Assembly: GCA_023389455.1 (NCBI GenBank) | Contig: JAEWEJ010000055.1 | Location: 1-9,870, forward strand | DNA: 9,870 nucleotides | DNA from: Actinomycetes bacterium | Lineage (GTDB): Bacteria > Actinomycetota > Actinomycetes > Actinomycetales > Cellulomonadaceae | Reading direction: 5' to 3' | Shown: in pieces, positions 5,852-9,870 of the stretch | Numbering within the stretch: the first letter of the stretch is position 1 | How the letters are laid out: each line of letters begins with the position of its first letter | Notes under the pieces: generated by a model | The model's database searches: none | What the model was told of the DNA's origin: nothing | What the model saw: the letters and a program-made list of their open reading frames with translations, nothing else | Position numbers and translations under genes: made by a program

Positions 5852-7419
5852 TGGCCAGCGTCCAGCCCCACCGCGTCCGGCCCGGTCGCGGCACCGAGCT
5901 GCTGCTGCTGGTCCCGGCCCTCGGCATCGGCATCGCCGGCTACGTGCTGACGGGTCTGGGCGCGACGGGCTCCGTTCCCCCGCACGTGATCGCCTACGCC
6001 GTGGGCACGACCGTGCTCGCGTTCGCGGTGCACCTGGTGCTGCGGTTCCGGGCCCCGTACGCGGACCCGGTGATCCTGCCGGTCGTCGTCGCGCTCAACG
6101 GCATCGGCCTGGCGATGATCTACCGGATCTCCATCGCGTACGCCGCGCGCGGACGGGCGGACGCCGACATCGCGGACCGGCAGCTCGCGTGGACGGCCGT
6201 GTCGGTGGTCCTGGCGGTCGTCGTGCTCCTCGTGCTGCGCGACCACCGCACGCTGCGCCGGTACACGTACACGGCGATGGTCGTCGGTCTGGTGCTCATC
6301 GTCCTGCCGCTCGTCCCCGGCCTCGGGCAGACGATCAACGGCGCGCGCATCTGGGTGCGGGTCGGGCCCGTCGGCATGCAGCCCGCGGAGTTCGCGAAGA
6401 TCGCGCTGGCCGTCTTCTTCGCCGGGTACCTGGTGACGCACCGCGACACGCTCGCGCTGGCCGGCAAGCGGCTCCTCGGCCTGCAGCTCCCGCGCGCCCG
6501 TGACCTCGGGCCGATCATCCTGGTGTGGGCGGCGTCGCTGGCGGTCCTCGTGCTGCAGCGCGACCTCGGAACCTCGCTGCTGTTCTTCGGCCTGTTCGTC
6601 GCCGTGCTGTACCTGGCGACGGAGCGCACGTCGTGGATCGTCATCGGTCTCGTGCTGTTCGTCGGCGGTGCCGCGGCAGCGGCCGGCACGTTCGGGCACG
6701 TGAGCGCCCGCTTCGACGTGTGGCTGCACGCCCTGGACAACGACATCTACAGCCGCGAGATCGGGGGCTCGGGCCAGCTCGTCGCCGGCCTGTTCGGCAT
6801 GGCGAGCGGCGGGCTGTTCGGCACCGGCCTGGGCCAGGGCCGCCCCGACCTCGTGCCCTTCGCGTACTCCGACTTCATCGTCGCGGCGCTCGGCGAGGAG
6901 CTCGGCCTGACCGGGCTGCTCGCGATCCTGCTGCTGTACACGGTCCTCGTGGAGCGGGGGCTGCGCACGGCCATCGGCGTGCGCGACGGCTTCGGCAAGC
7001 TGCTCGCCGGCGGTCTGTCGTTCGTCATCGCGTTCCAGCTGTTCGTCGTGGTCGGGGGCGTCACCCGCCTCATCCCGCTGACCGGCCTCACGACGCCGTT
7101 CCTCGCGTACGGCGGGTCGTCGCTGGTCGCGAACTGGATGATCGCGGCCCTGCTGCTGCGCATCTCCGACGAGGCGCGTCGCCCGGTCCCGGCGGTGCGC
7201 GCCATCGCGACGCCCGACATCGGGATCCCGCTGTCGGCCCCCCGCTCCCGCCCCGTCGGCGGCGGGCGCAGCACCCGCACGGGCACCCCCGCGGCGGGAA
7301 CGCCCGCCGTGCCGGGAGGCACGGCCCCCGTGCGGACGTCGAGCACGTCGCGCGGCGAGGCCGCGGAACCCCCGCCCGATGACAGCCCGACCGAGCTCCT
7401 GGGAGGTGACAGCCGGTGA
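5851..7419 (+). CDS. rodA: RodA/FtsW-family SEDS peptidoglycan glycosyltransferase
   Basis: This is an integral membrane protein of about 522 residues that polymerises lipid II into glycan strands together with a class B PBP. Family hallmarks: GARIWVRVGPVGMQPAEFAK (W168 region), GLGQGRPDLVPFAYSDFIVAALGEELG with the conserved SEDS aspartate D341, and the final TTPFLAYGGSSLVANW motif. Many hydrophobic helices run from about residue 12 to 440. A soluble tail of about 75 residues rich in Gly, Pro, Thr and Arg follows. The ATG at 5851 overlaps the pstP stop. The adjacent GTG at 5848 is equally possible and sits at better distance from GGAGAG (5833-5838). Since its neighbour is pbpA rather than ftsI and there is no mur cluster, it is named rodA. 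The stop overlaps the pbpA start. Confidence 0.95.
   Translation: MASVQPHRVRPGRGTELLLLVPALGIGIAGYVLTGLGATGSVPPHVIAYAVGTTVLAFAVHLVLRFRAPYADPVILPVVVALNGIGLAMIYRISIAYAARGRADADIADRQLAWTAVSVVLAVVVLLVLRDHRTLRRYTYTAMVVGLVLIVLPLVPGLGQTINGARIWVRVGPVGMQPAEFAKIALAVFFAGYLVTHRDTLALAGKRLLGLQLPRARDLGPIILVWAASLAVLVLQRDLGTSLLFFGLFVAVLYLATERTSWIVIGLVLFVGGAAAAAGTFGHVSARFDVWLHALDNDIYSREIGGSGQLVAGLFGMASGGLFGTGLGQGRPDLVPFAYSDFIVAALGEELGLTGLLAILLLYTVLVERGLRTAIGVRDGFGKLLAGGLSFVIAFQLFVVVGGVTRLIPLTGLTTPFLAYGGSSLVANWMIAALLLRISDEARRPVPAVRAIATPDIGIPLSAPRSRPVGGGRSTRTGTPAAGTPAVPGGTAPVRTSSTSRGEAAEPPPDDSPTELLGGDSR
7402..7409 (+). promoter_or_regulatory. Near-perfect ribosome binding site for pbpA
   Basis: GGAGGTGA lies 6 nt before the GTG at 7416, inside the last codons of rodA. 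It is the strongest Shine-Dalgarno sequence in the operon. It fixes the pbpA start at the GTGA overlap and suggests that pbpA can be initiated efficiently on its own. Confidence 0.8.
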
Positions 7420-8867
7420 ACACCCCGCTGCGTCGCCTCGCGACCCTCACGCTCGTCATGTTCGTGGCCCTCATGGCCTCGGCCACCTGGGTGCAGTTCT
7501 TCCAGGCGGAGTCGCTCAACACCGACGGCCGCAACGTCCGCACGCTGTACCGCGAGCACGGCAACGCACGCGGCCCGATCGTGGCCGGCGGTGAGGCGAT
7601 CGCCGTGTCCGTGCCCGTCGACGACCCGTTCGGCTACCAGCGGGAGTACCCCAAGGGCGCCATGTACTCCGCCGTCACGGGGTTCTACTCGATCTCCAAC
7701 TGGCGCACCCAGCTCGAGGCGGCGGAGAACGACCAGCTCACGGGCCGCTCCGACCAGCTGTTCTTCACGCGCATCCGTGACCTGCTGACCGGACGCCGCC
7801 CGGAGGGCGCCGCGGTCGAGACGACCATCGTGCCGGCGGCGCAGCAGGCGGCCTGGGACGGCCTCGGCGGCCAGCAGGGTGCCGTTGCCGCCATCGAGCC
7901 GTCCACCGGGCGGATCCTGGCCCTCGTGTCGACGCCCGGGTTCGACCCGAACCTGCTGGCCGTGCACTCCACCAGCCAGGCCGCCTCCGAGTACCGCACG
8001 CTCGAGCAGGCCGAGGGCAACCCGCTGCGCTCGAAGGTGACCCAGGAGCGCTTCGCGCCCGGGTCGACGTTCAAGCTGGTGACCGCCGCCGCGGCGCTCG
8101 AGTCCGGTCAGTACACGGCCGACACCCTCGTCCCGTCACCGAACCAGCTGGCCCTGCCGCAGACGTCGGCGACCATCGGCAACTTCGGCGGCGGGAGCTG
8201 CGGCGGCGAGCAGGTCAGCCTCGCCGACGCCCTGCGGATCTCCTGCAACACCGCCTTCGCGAGCCTCGGCCTCACGCTCGGCGAGGACGCGCTGCGCGAG
8301 CAGTCCGAGCGCTTCGGCTTCCTCGACGACAGCCTCACCGTCCCGATGCCCGTGGTCGAGTCCGTGTTCCCCAGCGGCCTGGACGGTGCGCAGCTCGCCC
8401 AGTCGGCGATCGGCCAGCGCGACGTGCAGGCGACACCGCTGCAGATGGCGATGGTGTCCTCGGCGATCGCCAACGGCGGCCGCCTCATGAAGCCGTACCT
8501 CGTGGACACCGTGCGGGCCGCGGACCTCACGGTGGTCTCGCAGACGCAGCCCGAGGTGCTCTCCGACGCCGTGTCGGCGTCCACCGCGAGCCAGATGACG
8601 CAGATGATGGTGGGTGTGGTCGAGTCCGGCACCGGACGCTCCGCCCGCATCGACGGCGTGCAGGTCGCGGGCAAGACAGGCACGGCCCAGACCACCGAGG
8701 GCGAGCCGCCGCACGCGTGGTTCACGGCCTTCGCCCCGGCCGAGGCACCCCGTGTCGCCGTGGCCGTGATCGTGGAGAACGGCGGCAACCTCGGCAACGA
8801 GGCGACGGGCGGGCAGGTCGCGGCGCCCATCGCCCGTGCCGTCATGCAGGCGGTGCTGGGCTCATGA
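7416..8867 (+). CDS. pbpA: PbpA: class B penicillin-binding protein (peptidoglycan transpeptidase)
   Basis: The 483-residue protein crosslinks peptidoglycan outside the membrane and is the cognate partner of the RodA encoded just upstream. An uncleaved N-terminal membrane anchor spans about residues 8-26 (LTLVMFVALMASATW). A dimerisation/pedestal region follows. The transpeptidase domain carries the three catalytic motifs: SxxK at S217-T-F-K220, SxN at S276-C-N278, and KTG at K420-T-G422 (VAGKTGTAQT). The conserved segment AQSAIGQRDVQATPLQMAMV is also present. The length is close to mycobacterial PbpA (about 491). The start GTG overlaps the rodA stop, and the stop TGA overlaps the pknA ATG (ATGA), so the three genes are probably translationally coupled. 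It is expected to be a beta-lactam target. Confidence 0.96.
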   Translation: MNTPLRRLATLTLVMFVALMASATWVQFFQAESLNTDGRNVRTLYREHGNARGPIVAGGEAIAVSVPVDDPFGYQREYPKGAMYSAVTGFYSISNWRTQLEAAENDQLTGRSDQLFFTRIRDLLTGRRPEGAAVETTIVPAAQQAAWDGLGGQQGAVAAIEPSTGRILALVSTPGFDPNLLAVHSTSQAASEYRTLEQAEGNPLRSKVTQERFAPGSTFKLVTAAAALESGQYTADTLVPSPNQLALPQTSATIGNFGGGSCGGEQVSLADALRISCNTAFASLGLTLGEDALREQSERFGFLDDSLTVPMPVVESVFPSGLDGAQLAQSAIGQRDVQATPLQMAMVSSAIANGGRLMKPYLVDTVRAADLTVVSQTQPEVLSDAVSASTASQMTQMMVGVVESGTGRSARIDGVQVAGKTGTAQTTEGEPPHAWFTAFAPAEAPRVAVAVIVENGGNLGNEATGGQVAAPIARAVMQAVLGS

Positions 8868-9870
8868 GGACAGCACCGGGTGTCGCGCTCGGCGGTGGCC
8901 GCTACCGGCTGCTGCGCCGCATCGCCGTCGGCGGGATGGGCGAGGTGTGGGAGGCCAACGACGACGCGCTGGCCCGTGCCGTGGCCGTCAAGGTCCTGCG
9001 CAACGAGTTCGCCGGCGACGTCGGGTTCCTCGAGCGCTTCCGCACCGAGGCCCGCAACTCCGCCGCGCTGCACCACCCGCACATCGCCGCGCTCTTCGAC
9101 TACGGGGAGCAGGAGGGCTCGGCGTACCTCGTCATGGAGCTCGTGGTCGGCGAGCCCCTGTCCGACCTGCTCGAGCGTGAACCCGTCCTGCCGCCGCGCC
9201 GGCTCCTGCCGATCCTCGCGCAGACGGCACGCGGCCTGCACGCGGCTCACCAGGCGGGCGTCGTGCACCGTGACGTCAAGCCCGGCAACGTCCTGCTGGC
9301 GCGGTCAGGACGGGTGAAGATCACGGACTTCGGCGTCTCCCTGGCCGCCGACCAGAAGACGATGACCGCAACCGGCATGGTCATGGGCACCGCGCAGTAC
9401 CTGTCGCCCGAGCAGGCGGTCGGCCGCGCCGCGACCCCGCTGTCCGACCTGTACTCGCTGGGCGTCGTGGCGTACGAGGCCCTCGCGGGCCGCCGCCCGT
9501 TCACCGGCCCGACGGCCGTCGACATCGCAGTGGCGCACGTCAACGACCCGGTGCCGCCGCTGCCCGCGTCGGTCGAGAAGAACCTCGCGGCCCTCGTGAT
9601 GCGGTTGCTGTCCAAGGAGCCGTCGGAGCGTCCGGCGTCGGGCGAGGAGCTCGCGCAGATGCTCGACCGGCTGCTGCCGCAGACGCCGCCCTCGGGCGTC
9701 GCGGTGCTGGTCACGCCGCCGTCCAGGACGCACGACGACCGGCACGCCGTCGGCGCGGCACGCAGCGCACCGGGGGCCGCCGGGCACGGCGCCGGCACGG
9801 CACGACCGTCAGCACCCTCGGCCGGCGCGCCGCCGTCGTACCCGCCGTCGCGGCGGGAGCGGGCGGGGCG
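8864..9870 (+). CDS. pknA: PknA: Ser/Thr protein kinase (3' end outside the window)
   Basis: The ATG at 8864 (ATGA overlap with the pbpA stop) opens a frame that runs without a stop to the right edge, giving 335 visible residues. Hanks-type kinase motifs are complete: glycine loop VGGMGEVWEA, K43 in AVAVKVL, the helix C glutamate in RFRTEARNSAAL, catalytic HRDVKPGNV with D137, metal-binding DFG with D155, an activation loop with several threonines (KTMTATGMVMGT), YLSPEQ, and SDLYSLGVVAYE. The kinase domain ends near residue 275. A low-complexity Ala/Pro/Ser/Gly juxtamembrane stretch follows. The expected membrane helix and tail are outside the window. In mycobacteria PknA controls growth and division and phosphorylates FHA proteins. 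The ribosome binding site is weak, which fits coupling to pbpA. pknB is expected next. Confidence 0.95.
   Translation, partial: MRTAPGVALGGGRYRLLRRIAVGGMGEVWEANDDALARAVAVKVLRNEFAGDVGFLERFRTEARNSAALHHPHIAALFDYGEQEGSAYLVMELVVGEPLSDLLEREPVLPPRRLLPILAQTARGLHAAHQAGVVHRDVKPGNVLLARSGRVKITDFGVSLAADQKTMTATGMVMGTAQYLSPEQAVGRAATPLSDLYSLGVVAYEALAGRRPFTGPTAVDIAVAHVNDPVPPLPASVEKNLAALVMRLLSKEPSERPASGEELAQMLDRLLPQTPPSGVAVLVTPPSRTHDDRHAVGAARSAPGAAGHGAGTARPSAPSAGAPPSYPPSRRERAG

Noticed and set aside
5587..6729. Antisense 380-codon frame across pstP and rodA
   Set aside because: Its product is rich in Arg, His, Gln and Asp with no domain. It is the reverse complement of conserved SEDS and PstP sequence.
1..9870. 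CRISPR array or long tandem repeats
   Set aside because: No regularly spaced identical repeats were seen anywhere. Short CGTCG-type repetition reflects base composition.

Overview
The window is high-GC actinobacterial DNA. The strong GC bias at third codon positions, frequent GTG starts and the gene order fhaA-fhaB-pstP-rodA-pbpA-pknA all point to Actinomycetota. It looks most like a Cellulomonas-type member of the Micrococcales, but that rank is an impression and was not tested. In mycobacteria and relatives this cluster lies close to dnaA/oriC, so the window is probably origin-proximal (inference).

Layout. (1) Positions 1 to about 2550 are an accessory, transposon-like module of two + strand genes joined by a GTGA stop/start overlap. 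The first, cut by the left window edge, looks like a tyrosine recombinase with several altered catalytic positions. The second is a 591-residue IS4-superfamily-type DDE transposase with a perfect Y-R-E-K signature. A strong hairpin terminator follows at 2515-2546. (2) Positions 2547-2723 are non-coding and hold a perfect 16-bp palindrome and a 14-bp-stem terminator for a minus-strand tRNA gene. (3) A tRNA-Leu(CAG) gene lies on the minus strand at 2724-2806. (4) Positions 2807-3159 are a divergent intergenic region with a possible tRNA promoter, a possible fhaA promoter and two small dyads. (5) From 3160 to the right edge is one tightly packed + strand operon for cell-wall growth and Ser/Thr phospho-signalling. 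Gaps are 9 nt or less, or the genes overlap.

How the operon works, from the known families: PknA (and normally PknB, expected just beyond the edge) phosphorylates targets including the FHA proteins. PstP, a membrane PP2C phosphatase, reverses this. FhaA and FhaB read phosphothreonine marks. RodA (SEDS glycosyltransferase) and PbpA (class B transpeptidase) are a cognate pair that polymerises and crosslinks peptidoglycan. Start/stop overlaps at pstP-rodA, rodA-pbpA and pbpA-pknA suggest translational coupling.

The conserved operon is ordinary and apparently intact. The least described part is the recombinase-like/DDE transposase pair abutting the 3' side of tRNA-Leu.
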